From CAJJBL01 sp964519035 (lineage in GTDB: Bacteria; Pseudomonadota; Alphaproteobacteria; Puniceispirillales; Marisalimonadaceae), in contig CAZFKZ010000004.1 in NCBI GenBank assembly GCA_964519035.1, positions 1 through 64,000 of the forward strand: 64,000 nucleotides of DNA. The letters are read 5' to 3'. Below the pieces are notes generated by a model that worked only from the letters and a program-made list of their open reading frames with translations, searched no databases and had not been told where the DNA came from. Below are positions 53,916 through 61,811 of the stretch, piece by piece. Numbering within the stretch: position 1 is the first letter of the stretch; each line of letters opens with the position of its first letter. Both the position numbers and the translations under genes were made by a program.

Positions 53916-55232
53916 TTGAGCAATCTTAAATTTTTTCAGGGCCTTTTAAATTCTCTTTTTGAAAAGCCAATAAATAAATCAAAGTTTAGTTTTTTCTCAG
54001 AAAATAAACTGCCTGTGAGTTCTAAAGAATATATTGACAATGTTGCCACAGCAATGGGAGAAGTTTCAGCTCTTGGTCATGCAGAGATGTTGATGCAGCA
54101 TTGTGAAAAATTAAATGATGATGAATTACTAAATTTCTTTCAATTACTTAATAGTAGTTATAATTTCGATAATGACAATCTTACTCTAAAACTAAAAAAT
54201 TATACGGTTAGACAAAATTCTGAAAATCTAATTAATTTTTTAAAATTAGTAGAGCCTCAAAGACGCGAAATTTTTCGTAGGTGTAATGCAATTAGTAGAG
54301 GTACAATCAGATTAGTTAAACTAAGAAGCAGATTACTAAAATTAATTAAGAGGAATTCTGACTTAAATGCTGTGGATTTTGACTTGGTTTACCTATTTAA
54401 AAACTGGTTTAATAGAGGATTCCTAATTCTAAGGCCTATAAATTGGGAAACTCCAGCGCATATTTTAGAAAAAATTATTGCTTATGAAGCAGTGCATGAG
54501 ATTAACTCATGGGATGAGTTAAGATCTCGTTTAGCTCCAAGTGATAGAAGATGTTTTGCTTTTTTTCACCCTGCTATGCAAGACGAACCAATTATATTTG
54601 TTGAAGTTGCTCTTATGAAAGAAGTACCTTCAGAAATTGATAGTGTGCTAAAAGAAAAAAGAGATATTTTAAAGCCTGAAGATACTAACATAGCCGTTTT
54701 TTATTCAATATCCAATTGTCAGAAAGGTTTGGCAGGTATTTCTTTTGGTAACTTTTTAATTAAACAAGTTGCTAATGATTTAAACTTAGAATTTAAAAAT
54801 CTGAAAAAATTTGTAACTCTTTCTCCTGTTCCTGGATTAAGAAAATGGTTAAAAAATAAATTTCCACAATTTGATCTTAGGTTAGATAAATGTCAAAAAC
54901 CTGAACATTATCTAAAGCTTCACGATGATTTAATGGATTATGCAGGTCAATATTTCATCAACTCTGACCGCCCGGATAAAATGCCTAATGATCCTGTCGC
55001 AAGATTTCATCTTGGAAATGGTGCATCTTTGGAGCAGATCAATTTTTTAGGAGATACTTCTGCTAATGGCATATCTTTATCGGGAGGTTTAATGGTAAAT
55101 TATTTGTATGATCTTGAAAAAGTAGAACAAAATCATGAATTTCTGATCTCTGATAAAAAGATAAATATATCAAAATCTGCAAAAAAAGATTTACTTAAAT
55201 ATATGAAAAGTTCTAAGTTGCAAGCACTATAA
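53916..55232 (+). CDS. Malonyl-CoA decarboxylase
   Basis: This 438-residue MCD converts malonyl-CoA to acetyl-CoA. It has the helical N-terminal domain (to about residue 140) and the acetyltransferase-like C-terminal domain. Key segments are NCQKGLAGISFGNFLI, FVTLSPVPGLRKWL, the catalytic His region DPVARFHLGNGA and GLMVNYLYDLEKVEQNHE. Start is TTG at 53916, with AAGG about 10 bases upstream and no nearby ATG. It could recycle malonyl-CoA from malonate or fatty acid synthesis; no malonate activation gene was seen in the window other than class III CoA-transferase. Confidence 0.92.
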   Translation: MSNLKFFQGLLNSLFEKPINKSKFSFFSENKLPVSSKEYIDNVATAMGEVSALGHAEMLMQHCEKLNDDELLNFFQLLNSSYNFDNDNLTLKLKNYTVRQNSENLINFLKLVEPQRREIFRRCNAISRGTIRLVKLRSRLLKLIKRNSDLNAVDFDLVYLFKNWFNRGFLILRPINWETPAHILEKIIAYEAVHEINSWDELRSRLAPSDRRCFAFFHPAMQDEPIIFVEVALMKEVPSEIDSVLKEKRDILKPEDTNIAVFYSISNCQKGLAGISFGNFLIKQVANDLNLEFKNLKKFVTLSPVPGLRKWLKNKFPQFDLRLDKCQKPEHYLKLHDDLMDYAGQYFINSDRPDKMPNDPVARFHLGNGASLEQINFLGDTSANGISLSGGLMVNYLYDLEKVEQNHEFLISDKKINISKSAKKDLLKYMKSSKLQAL

Positions 55233-55250
55233 TTATTGATAAGGAAAAAA

Positions 55251-55637
55251 ATGTTTATTATAAAATCTATTTTGGCTTTCTTGTTATTCTCCTTTATCTC
55301 AACAAGTAGCTTTGCAAAGCAAATATCATATGATTGCAAACCTAAAAGTGCTGCAGCAATAAGATCAGACGGAATTCAAGTCTTTAAAATTACTGGAAAA
55401 GAAAAATCTGTTGAGGTAATTATAAGAGATGGAGAAAATTTAGATCCAGGTTTTTTTCTTGTTAATAAGTCAAAATACGAAATACTTGATCTAGGCACTG
55501 GAAAAACTTACGCGTTTGATAGAAATGAACCTTGGACACATATTCAAGATATTTTTTTTATGAATGATAAAACGTTATCATTCGTGCTTTCAGCAAATGG
55601 TTCTATTACTCGATACCTTTGTGACGAAAATAAATAA
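55251..55637 (+). CDS. Secreted protein of unknown function
   Basis: The ATG at 55251 follows AAGGA and gives 128 residues starting with a signal peptide (MFIIKSILAFLLFSFISTSSFA, then KQISYDC). The mature part is about 105 residues, rich in beta-type pattern, with two cysteines (YDC near the start, RYLC near the end) that may pair. No family was recognised. It follows malonyl-CoA decarboxylase by 18 bp and overlaps the exporter gene by 17 bp. Confidence 0.65.
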   Translation: MFIIKSILAFLLFSFISTSSFAKQISYDCKPKSAAAIRSDGIQVFKITGKEKSVEVIIRDGENLDPGFFLVNKSKYEILDLGTGKTYAFDRNEPWTHIQDIFFMNDKTLSFVLSANGSITRYLCDENK

Positions 55638-56556
55638 AATTTTTAACAATCTATTATTTTCCAAAAATTTAAAAAACATCAAGTTAATTTTTATTCTAGT
55701 TTTTTTGATTATTGTTTGGAGTGTAGTCTGGCCTTTATTTCGTTTTGTTGTTCAAGAAATACCCCCATTGGTATTCAGGGTATCAGCAGGAATACCAGCA
55801 GCATTTTTACTTTTATTTCTTGCGAAAATTAATAGTCATAAACTTAGTATTCCAAAAAATAAGTGGAAACCTTTATTTTTCATAAGCCTATGTAACGTTA
55901 CTTTATGGCAAGTGTTGATGCTATATGGTGTAAGTCTGCTAGGTGGAGGAAGGGCAGCCGTTTTAGGTTATACTATGCCCGTTTGGGCTGTTATTGTCGC
56001 TTCTATATTTGGATATGAGCGCATGACATTATCTAGTTTTCTTGCTCTTTGTTTAGGAGTTTTTGGAGTGGTTTCATTAACTTTTGGCATAGATTTTTTT
56101 TCTAACTGGATTGGTATATTAGTAATGCTAATGGCTGGTTTAAGTTGGGGTGTCGGGACTATGATACTGAAATATGGAGGATTAAATTATAATGGTTTTG
56201 TAATTGCAGGTTGGCAACAATTAATTGGTATTGTGCCTGTAATTCCATTTGCTATTCTATGGGATTTTGAAAATATAGGTAATCCTGATTTCAGACATTT
56301 TTTAGTATTAATATTTGCAGTGTTTTTTTCAAGTGCCTATACTTACTGGGCGTACTTTGTTGTGTTGCAAAATTTCACTGTCACCGTTACTTCTATATCT
56401 GTTATGATGGTTCCAGTTTTAGCTTTACTGATAGACACATTTTATTTAAATTTAGATATTTCTTATTACGATTTGATAGCTTTATTGTTAATTGTAATAA
56501 GTATTTTTGTTGCGGCTACAAAACCATTTGAAAACAAGAAGAAAAAATTGGAGTGA
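55621..56556 (+). CDS. EamA/DMT-family transporter
   Basis: A ten-helix drug/metabolite transporter with two EamA repeats. Repeat 1 starts around IWSVVWPLFRFVVQEIPPLVFR and repeat 2 around LVMLMAGLSWGVGTMILKYGG. The start is uncertain: GTG at 55621 gives 311 residues, the usual length, while ATGs at 55564 and 55597 would add an N-terminal extension lying wholly in the preceding gene and without ribosome-binding sites. The substrate is unknown. It is followed by the second Ldh-family dehydrogenase. Confidence 0.85.
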   Translation: MTKINKIFNNLLFSKNLKNIKLIFILVFLIIVWSVVWPLFRFVVQEIPPLVFRVSAGIPAAFLLLFLAKINSHKLSIPKNKWKPLFFISLCNVTLWQVLMLYGVSLLGGGRAAVLGYTMPVWAVIVASIFGYERMTLSSFLALCLGVFGVVSLTFGIDFFSNWIGILVMLMAGLSWGVGTMILKYGGLNYNGFVIAGWQQLIGIVPVIPFAILWDFENIGNPDFRHFLVLIFAVFFSSAYTYWAYFVVLQNFTVTVTSISVMMVPVLALLIDTFYLNLDISYYDLIALLLIVISIFVAATKPFENKKKKLE

Positions 56557-56558
56557 TT

Positions 56559-57587
56559 ATGTTTACCCATTCACAACTTATGAAATTTTGTACTGAAATA
56601 TTTTTATCTTTAAAAATGGATAATGAAAAAGCCCATGATACGTCTGAAATCTTAATAGAAGCAGACATGATGAAACATTCTACTCACGGAGTTAGGTTAT
56701 TACCGCTTTATATTAAAGATATTGAATTAGGAAATATGAGAGTTAATGGACAAGAAAAAATTTTGAAAGACACTGGAAGTTGTTTGACTTGGGATGGAAA
56801 ATTATTGCCAGGCACTTGGCTAACAAAAAAAGCATTAAAAACAGCTGCTGAAAGGGCACAAAAGTTTGGTGTAGCAACTGTATCAATAAGTAATAGTCAT
56901 CATAATGGAGCATTAGCCGCATATATGTTACCTATTGTAGATAAAGGGTTAATACCTATAATTAAAAGCTCTGTTCCTTCTTCTGCTACTGTAGCACCAT
57001 TTGGTGGAACCAAAGCCTTGTTTACCCCAGATCCAATGGCAATGGCTTATCCAACGAATGATAATCCGGTCATTATTGATATAAGTGCATCTATTACAAC
57101 TAATAATATGATATCTGACAAGATTTCCAAAAATGAGCTCTTTGATTTTGATTGTTTATTAACTTCTGATGGCTTGCCAACAAATGATCCTAATGAAGTA
57201 AGAAATAATAATGGTACAGTTATGCCACTTGGTGGAATGGAATATGGTCATAAAGGATATGGATTGGCTTTAGGTATAGAGGCGTTGTCTCAAGGATTAT
57301 CAGGCTCTGGAAGAAGTAAAAAGCCTAAAACAATGAATTTATCTACTTTTATACAAGTGATAGATCCAGAAGCTTTTTCAGGGCTTGATTTTTTTAAAAA
57401 GGAAATGAGTTTTTTGGCACAGCAATGTTTGGCTAATCCTCCAAAAAACCCAAACCGAAAGGTAAGGTTGCCTGGACAAAACGCACTTAAATTTAGAAAA
57501 AAATCTCTCAAAGAAGGTATATCTTTAGATCAGGAAACAGTACTAATTTTAGAAGAAATTGCTGAAAAATTTAAAATTATTATTTAG
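56559..57587 (+). CDS. Ldh-family NAD(P)-dependent dehydrogenase (second copy)
   Basis: ATG at 56559 with GGAG 5 bases upstream gives 342 residues. The fold and motifs match the malate/L-lactate/YlbC family: KHSTHGVRLLPLYI, SISNSHHNGALAAYMLP and MEYGHKGYGLALGIEAL. It differs markedly from the copy at 45108, so the substrates are probably different. It is 2 bp after the EamA gene and converges with the MarR gene (7 bp). Confidence 0.88.
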   Translation: MFTHSQLMKFCTEIFLSLKMDNEKAHDTSEILIEADMMKHSTHGVRLLPLYIKDIELGNMRVNGQEKILKDTGSCLTWDGKLLPGTWLTKKALKTAAERAQKFGVATVSISNSHHNGALAAYMLPIVDKGLIPIIKSSVPSSATVAPFGGTKALFTPDPMAMAYPTNDNPVIIDISASITTNNMISDKISKNELFDFDCLLTSDGLPTNDPNEVRNNNGTVMPLGGMEYGHKGYGLALGIEALSQGLSGSGRSKKPKTMNLSTFIQVIDPEAFSGLDFFKKEMSFLAQQCLANPPKNPNRKVRLPGQNALKFRKKSLKEGISLDQETVLILEEIAEKFKIII

Positions 57588-57594
57588 AACCAAC

Positions 57595-58047
57595 TTAGCG
57601 TCCTCTCCACTCACTGATTTCTCCAAGCAACTCTATAAGAGTTGTTAATTTTTCTTCACCATAACGTCTGTGAAGTGCTTTGAAGAAATTATCAATTTCA
57701 GGAGCAATCTTTTCAAGAGTGTCTTCACCCAGCTTAGTTATTGTAAGGTTTATTCTTCTGCCATCATTAGCGTCAATGAAACGTGAAATAAATTTATCAT
57801 TCTCAAGTTTACTAATAATTCTAGATAAACTTGGAGCAAGAATACATGCATCAAAAGCCACTTGACCAGCATCAGAAGTTCCTTTTTCTCCTAATACTCT
57901 CAAAACTCGCCATTGTTGTTCGGTAAAACCATGTTTAGATAGAACTGGTCTAACTGACAGCATTAGTGCCTCTCGTCCTCTTAGCATAGCTATAGGGAGT
58001 GATCTACTGGTATCAGGATAGCTAATTTTATTTTGTTCTTCTTGCAT
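57595..58047 (-). CDS. MarR-family regulator, HpaR-like
   Basis: This 150-residue winged-helix protein resembles HpaR, the regulator of homoprotocatechuate catabolism: LPIAMLRGREALMLSVRPVLSKHGFTEQQW at residues 17-46, then ILAPSLSRIISKLE (recognition helix) and DANDGRRINLTITKLG (wing). It is divergent from an HpcH-family aldolase with 112 bp between starts; a palindrome covers the aldolase -10 box. In known systems HpaR represses the operon until the aromatic acid is present. The inducer here is unknown. Confidence 0.9.
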   Translation of the reverse strand: MQEEQNKISYPDTSRSLPIAMLRGREALMLSVRPVLSKHGFTEQQWRVLRVLGEKGTSDAGQVAFDACILAPSLSRIISKLENDKFISRFIDANDGRRINLTITKLGEDTLEKIAPEIDNFFKALHRRYGEEKLTTLIELLGEISEWRGR

Positions 58048-58097
58048 TTTTTTAACATCTCCATAACAATTTAAACTGTAAACAAAAGCAATCTATT

Positions 58098-58138
58098 TTG
58101 ACACATTAAAGAACTTAACATATTAAATACTTTAATAT
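58098..58138 (+). promoter_or_regulatory. Promoter with overlapping MarR-type palindrome, upstream of the HpcH aldolase
   Basis: A perfect TTGACA (58098-58103) is followed after 17 bases by TATTAA (58121-58126), a good -35/-10 pair. The inverted repeat ATATTAAA-TAC-TTTAATAT (58120-58138) overlaps the -10 box. It is the right size and position for a MarR dimer to block transcription. The divergent gene encodes an HpaR-like MarR protein. Confidence 0.6.
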
Positions 58139-58159
58139 TCAATTATGAGGTAAAAAAAG

Positions 58160-58936
58160 ATGAAAAACATAGCTAAAGAACAAATTTTAAATGGTGATTT
58201 ATCTCTAGGTGTTGGATTAAGGCAAAGTAGAACTTCAGATATTGGAAAAATCATGGCTACTTGCGGTTATGATTGGCTATTTATTGATATGGAACATAAT
58301 AGCATGAGTGTGGATATAGCGTCTCAAATTTCTGTAGCGGCTCAAGATGCTGGTATAACACCTATTGTAAGAGTACCTGACTTTGCTCATCATCACGCCA
58401 CAAGAGTACTTGATTGTGGAGCTATGGGAATTGTGTTTCCCCATGTTGATGACGCTAAAACAGCAAAAAAGCTAGTATCTTATTGTTTGTTTCCGCCTCA
58501 TGGTCATCGCTCAATGACAGGTGCTTTACCACAGTTAAACTTTGAACAGTTGCCAATACCTGAAGTAGCAAAAAAAATTAATGAGAATATGATAGTAGTT
58601 ATAATGTTAGAAAGTCCAACTGCTATTGATAACGTTGAAGAAATAGCAGCTGTTGAGGGTATTGATGTGATATTGATTGGAACCAATGATTTATGTATGG
58701 AAATGGGTATCCCTGGAGACTATTCTAATCCTAAAATTAAAGACGCTTATTACAAAGTTATTTCAGCTTGCAGTAAATTTAATAAAACACCTGGCATGGG
58801 TGGTGTTTATGATGAAGAATTAATGTCTGAATATATTAATATGGGTATGAAATTTATATTATCAGGATCAGATCTGTCATTTATGATGGCTTCAGCTAAA
58901 CAAAAATCTAAAAATCTGAGGTCTTTTTTGAAATAA
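58160..58936 (+). CDS. HpcH/HpaI-family aldolase (second copy)
   Basis: This 258-residue class II pyruvate aldolase has WLFIDMEHNSMSVDIA (active-site region), PIVRVPDFAHHHATRVLDCGAMGIVFPHV, VIMLESPTAIDNVEEIAAVEG and LIGTNDLCMEMG. The HpcH group cleaves 4-hydroxy-2-oxoheptanedioate to pyruvate and succinic semialdehyde. Its divergent HpaR-like regulator supports a role in catabolism of an aromatic-derived or related 2-oxo-4-hydroxy acid. However, no ring-cleavage genes are in the window. Confidence 0.9.
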   Translation: MKNIAKEQILNGDLSLGVGLRQSRTSDIGKIMATCGYDWLFIDMEHNSMSVDIASQISVAAQDAGITPIVRVPDFAHHHATRVLDCGAMGIVFPHVDDAKTAKKLVSYCLFPPHGHRSMTGALPQLNFEQLPIPEVAKKINENMIVVIMLESPTAIDNVEEIAAVEGIDVILIGTNDLCMEMGIPGDYSNPKIKDAYYKVISACSKFNKTPGMGGVYDEELMSEYINMGMKFILSGSDLSFMMASAKQKSKNLRSFLK

Positions 58937-58969
58937 TACACTAATAATAAATTATAAGGAGTTTATATT

Positions 58970-60106
58970 ATGAACGAGCCAGCCTTGTTTTCATCTTTTG
59001 AAATCAAATCTAAAATATTAAGAAACCGTGTTGTATTGTCTCCGATGTGTCAATATAAAGCTGAAAACGGAATGATTAGTGATTGGCATTCTCAGCATTA
59101 TTCAAGATTTGCTTTTTCTGGACTTGGTGCTGCTTTTATTGAGGCTACTGGAGTTTCATCGCAAGGAAGAATTACACATGGATGTACTGGAATTTGGAGT
59201 GATGATCATATACAAGGCTTGTCAAGAATAGTTAATATTTTTAAAGAATATAATTGTATTAGCGGGATACAATTGGCTCATGCAGGTAGAAAAGCAAGTT
59301 TTCTTAGGCCTTGGGATGGAGCCAGCCCTATCACTAGTGATGCAGTAAAAGAAACTGCATGGGAAACAATTGGACCGAGTGCAATTCCAATAAATAATTC
59401 GTCACCTGTTCCAAAAGAGATGACAATCGAGGATATTAATAATCTAAAGGATGATTTTAAAAAAGCTGCTCAAAGAGCAAATAAAAGTGGGTTTGATATG
59501 GTTGAAATCCATGGCGCACATGGGTACTTGTTACATTCATTTTTTTCACCTATTTCCAATAAAAGAAATGATGCATATGGTGGTAATTTTGAAAATAGAA
59601 TAAGGCTATCCCTTGAAATTGTAAAAGAAGTTAAATCTGTTTGGCCAGAAAATAAACCCATTTTTTATAGATTATCATCTGTAGATGGAGCGGAAGGCGG
59701 AGCAACTTTAGAAGAAAATGTTAAATTGGCAAAAGCATTAAAAGTTGCTGGAGTTGATGTTGTTGATTGTTCGTCTGGTGGAATAGGAGGATCTCCTGTT
59801 TTAACTAAATCTAAAATTATTCCTGGTTTCCAAGTTCCTTATTCTGAAAAAATTAAAAATGAAGCTAATATTAGTTCTATGGCTGTCGGTGCTATTATCG
59901 ATGCTAATCAGGCTAATGAAATTATCTTAAACCAAAGAGCTGATTTAGTAGCTTTAGGAAGAGAGCTTCTCGCTGATCCTCAATGGGTTTATAAAGCTGC
60001 TACATATTTTAATTTAGAAAATGCTAAGTCATATCTTCCAGATAGTTATTCATTTTATTTATCTAGGAGAGACGAGTTTTTGGATCGTTCAGCTAAACCA
60101 GCTTAG
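58970..60106 (+). CDS. NADH:flavin oxidoreductase, old yellow enzyme family (NamA/YqjM-like)
   Basis: This 378-residue FMN-dependent TIM-barrel enoate reductase starts with LFSSFEIKSKILRNRVVLSPMCQY, whose Cys is typical of the YqjM subgroup. EIHGAHGYLLHSFFSP carries the catalytic His region, NKRNDAYGGNFENRIRL is the family signature, and ALGRELLADPQW binds FMN phosphate. It reduces alpha,beta-unsaturated carbonyls. It is 33 bp after the aldolase, with GGAG before the ATG, so it is probably in the same operon under HpaR control. Confidence 0.93.
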   Translation: MNEPALFSSFEIKSKILRNRVVLSPMCQYKAENGMISDWHSQHYSRFAFSGLGAAFIEATGVSSQGRITHGCTGIWSDDHIQGLSRIVNIFKEYNCISGIQLAHAGRKASFLRPWDGASPITSDAVKETAWETIGPSAIPINNSSPVPKEMTIEDINNLKDDFKKAAQRANKSGFDMVEIHGAHGYLLHSFFSPISNKRNDAYGGNFENRIRLSLEIVKEVKSVWPENKPIFYRLSSVDGAEGGATLEENVKLAKALKVAGVDVVDCSSGGIGGSPVLTKSKIIPGFQVPYSEKIKNEANISSMAVGAIIDANQANEIILNQRADLVALGRELLADPQWVYKAATYFNLENAKSYLPDSYSFYLSRRDEFLDRSAKPA

Positions 60107-60113
60107 TAAAAAT

Positions 60114-60440
60114 CTAGGTTTTATTAAATTCGTAAAAATCAACAGGGTTTAAAAGTTTATTTTCTTGAGATTCTAAAGCACCTAATTTAGCGCTTTCTTG
60201 TGTATAATTTACCCAATCTGGGTCATTCCACATTGCTGCTCTTTTTTTCTCTCTATCATCTGCATTTTTATATACCCAGATATGCGTGTATTCATTAGGG
60301 TTACCTGTCTCAGTTGTTGCAAATAAAAGTGGGCTTCCTAGATTTCTCGACTGAGCAGGTTTTCCTATTTCTCTGTATAATTTTAGATGGGCTTTTATCA
60401 TTCCCGGTTTACATCTATATGTTCTTACATCTAAAAGCAT
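60114..60440 (-). CDS. NIPSNAP-family protein
   Basis: ATG at 60440 with GGGGA upstream gives 108 residues; an earlier ATG 9 codons upstream is less likely. LLDVRTYRCKPGMIKAHLKLY at the start and THIWVYKNADDREKKRAAMWNDPDWVNY match the NIPSNAP dimeric ferredoxin-like fold. Bacterial members are often found next to catabolic enzymes, and their function is mostly unknown. It converges with the OYE gene (7 bp). Confidence 0.88.
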   Translation of the reverse strand: MLLDVRTYRCKPGMIKAHLKLYREIGKPAQSRNLGSPLLFATTETGNPNEYTHIWVYKNADDREKKRAAMWNDPDWVNYTQESAKLGALESQENKLLNPVDFYEFNKT

Positions 60441-60535
60441 AATTTTCCCCAATTTAATTAAATACATTAAAATAATAACGTGATTGTGTAATAATGTAAA
60501 AGAAATAAAAAGTTGAGATTTTTTGGAGTGTTATT

Positions 60536-60823
60536 ATGGAATTAGGAGAAAAAATTAATACAAATGAAAGGATTATAATAGAAGCTTCTAATGTAACAAG
60601 ATATCTTGGTTATCCAAGAAAGGTTCCAATTTGGAGAATAAATTTTAAACTTCCTTTATATTGTTATGTCAGCAGGAACAAAGATAACTCAGATATTTCT
60701 TTAGAGATTGAAGATATGAGGGGCTTTGCAGTAATACCATCTTTGTCAAAAGAAGAAGCTTTGAAAAGGTTAAAAACAATCATCACAGAATTTAAAGTAG
60801 AAGGTAATGTTTTAAGAATATGA
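60536..60823 (+). CDS. Hypothetical protein
   Basis: This 95-residue soluble protein contains YLGYPRKVPIWRINFKLPLYCYVSRN and a C-terminal EEALKRLKTIITEFKVEGNVL. There is no signal peptide or transmembrane segment and no recognised family. It begins after TTTGGAG and overlaps the next gene by 4 bp (ATGA at 60820-60823), so it is co-translated with the DUF188 protein. The arrangement suggests a joint function, not known. Confidence 0.65.
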   Translation: MELGEKINTNERIIIEASNVTRYLGYPRKVPIWRINFKLPLYCYVSRNKDNSDISLEIEDMRGFAVIPSLSKEEALKRLKTIITEFKVEGNVLRI

Positions 60824-61254
60824 AAGTAATTTTTGTAGATGCAGATGCTTGCCCTGTAAAAGATGAGATTGTAAAAATAGCAACACGACATGGTGTTTTG
60901 GTAAATATGGTATGTAATGGAGGAATAAGACCTTTTAAAAATGATTTGATTAAATTAATAATAGTTAACGAAGGCGCAGATGAAGCTGATAAGTGGATTT
61001 ATGATAATGTAAAACAAAATGATATTGTTATTACAGCTGACATACCACTCGCGGCAAAATGTATTGAGAAACAAGCAATAGTTTTAAAACATGATGGTAA
61101 TTTACTAAATAAAAATAATATTGGCAATATACTTGCTACACGAGATTTAATGTCAGATTTGAGATCATTTGATCCTTTTATGAAAGGTGGCAATAAGCCA
61201 TTTTCAAAAAATAATAGGAGTAATTTTTCAAATATATTAGAAAACTTAATATAA
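60820..61254 (+). CDS. YaiI/YqxD family protein (UPF0178, DUF188)
   Basis: This 144-residue protein has the family start IFVDADACPVKDEIVKIA, an acidic PIN-like nuclease-type motif, followed by VCNGGIRP, ADKWIYDNVKQNDIVITADIPLAAKCIEK and the C-terminal RDLMSDLR. The pattern of aspartates suggests a metal-dependent nuclease-like fold; no activity is established for the family. It is translationally coupled to the hypothetical protein upstream. Confidence 0.88.
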   Translation: MKVIFVDADACPVKDEIVKIATRHGVLVNMVCNGGIRPFKNDLIKLIIVNEGADEADKWIYDNVKQNDIVITADIPLAAKCIEKQAIVLKHDGNLLNKNNIGNILATRDLMSDLRSFDPFMKGGNKPFSKNNRSNFSNILENLI

Positions 61255-61354
61255 TTTCTTTTTATTATACATTTAGAACTGTGTTTTAATTAAGTATTCA
61301 CTTTTTGTTTGCTAATTTTTAAAAATTGTCTTATGTAGGTTATTAATTATCTTA

Positions 61355-61466
61355 GCCTAATTTAGGCAGTCAGTTTTTCTGACTAATACGATACGACTTC
61401 TTTGTCATTATATGTTCAATCTAGTCTAACGTGTTTTGATTGAACAACTACGCTCATTAACTGAGC
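61355..61466 (+). promoter_or_regulatory. Multi-hairpin leader of the cold-shock gene
   Basis: Four perfect inverted repeats lie in series before the cold-shock gene: GCCTAA/TTAGGC (61355-61367), AGTCAG-TTTTT-CTGACT (61368-61384), GTTCAATC/GATTGAAC (arms 61414-61421 and 61438-61445) and GCTCA-TTAAC-TGAGC (61452-61466). The last ends 9 bases before the AAGGAG. Long structured leaders that change fold with temperature are known for cspA mRNAs. The sequence does not match one recognised by eye. Confidence 0.6.
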
Positions 61467-61485
61467 AAATTACAAGGAGCAAAGA

Positions 61486-61692
61486 ATGCCTAACGGTACA
61501 GTTAAATGGTTTAACCCAAATAAAGGTTTTGGCTTTATAGAGCCAGAAGGTGGATCTCAAGATGTATTCGTACATATTTCAGCAGTAGAAGCTGCTGGTA
61601 TGAATACTCTAAACGATGGAGCAAAAGTAAGCTTTGAGTTAGAGACTGGAAAAAATGGAAAAGTAGCTGCAGTTAACTTACAGCCTTTATAA
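61486..61692 (+). CDS. Cold-shock domain protein
   Basis: This 68-residue single cold-shock domain carries RNP1 KGFGFIEP and RNP2 DVFVHISAVE after the start MPNGTVKWFNPN. It is an RNA chaperone binding single-stranded RNA and DNA. A strong AAGGAG lies at 61474-61479. It is monocistronic: a structured leader of about 130 bases precedes it and a strong terminator follows. Confidence 0.97.
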   Translation: MPNGTVKWFNPNKGFGFIEPEGGSQDVFVHISAVEAAGMNTLNDGAKVSFELETGKNGKVAAVNLQPL

Positions 61693-61714
61693 ACCATTAT
61701 AAAACACGATATTT

Positions 61715-61739
61715 AAAAAGGGCCTTTGGCCCTTTTTTT
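61715..61739 (+). terminator. Intrinsic terminator of the cold-shock gene
   Basis: AAAAAGGGCC (61715-61724), loop TTT, and GGCCCTTTTT (61728-61737) form a 10-bp stem whose core is five G-C pairs, ending in a run of seven T (61733-61739). It lies 23 bases after the stop codon and is the most canonical terminator in the window. The A-run on the left side may allow function in the opposite direction too. Confidence 0.93.
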
Positions 61740-61811
61740 GTTTTTAAGATTTACTAGTGAATTTAATTTCTGTTAGGTTAAAGTTATTATTTTATTAAAG
61801 TAGGCAAAAAA

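Noticed and set aside
61314..61327. AATTTTTAAAAATT palindrome upstream of the csp leader
   Set aside because: Pure A/T palindromes of this length are expected by chance in this composition, and it has no clear promoter or terminator context.
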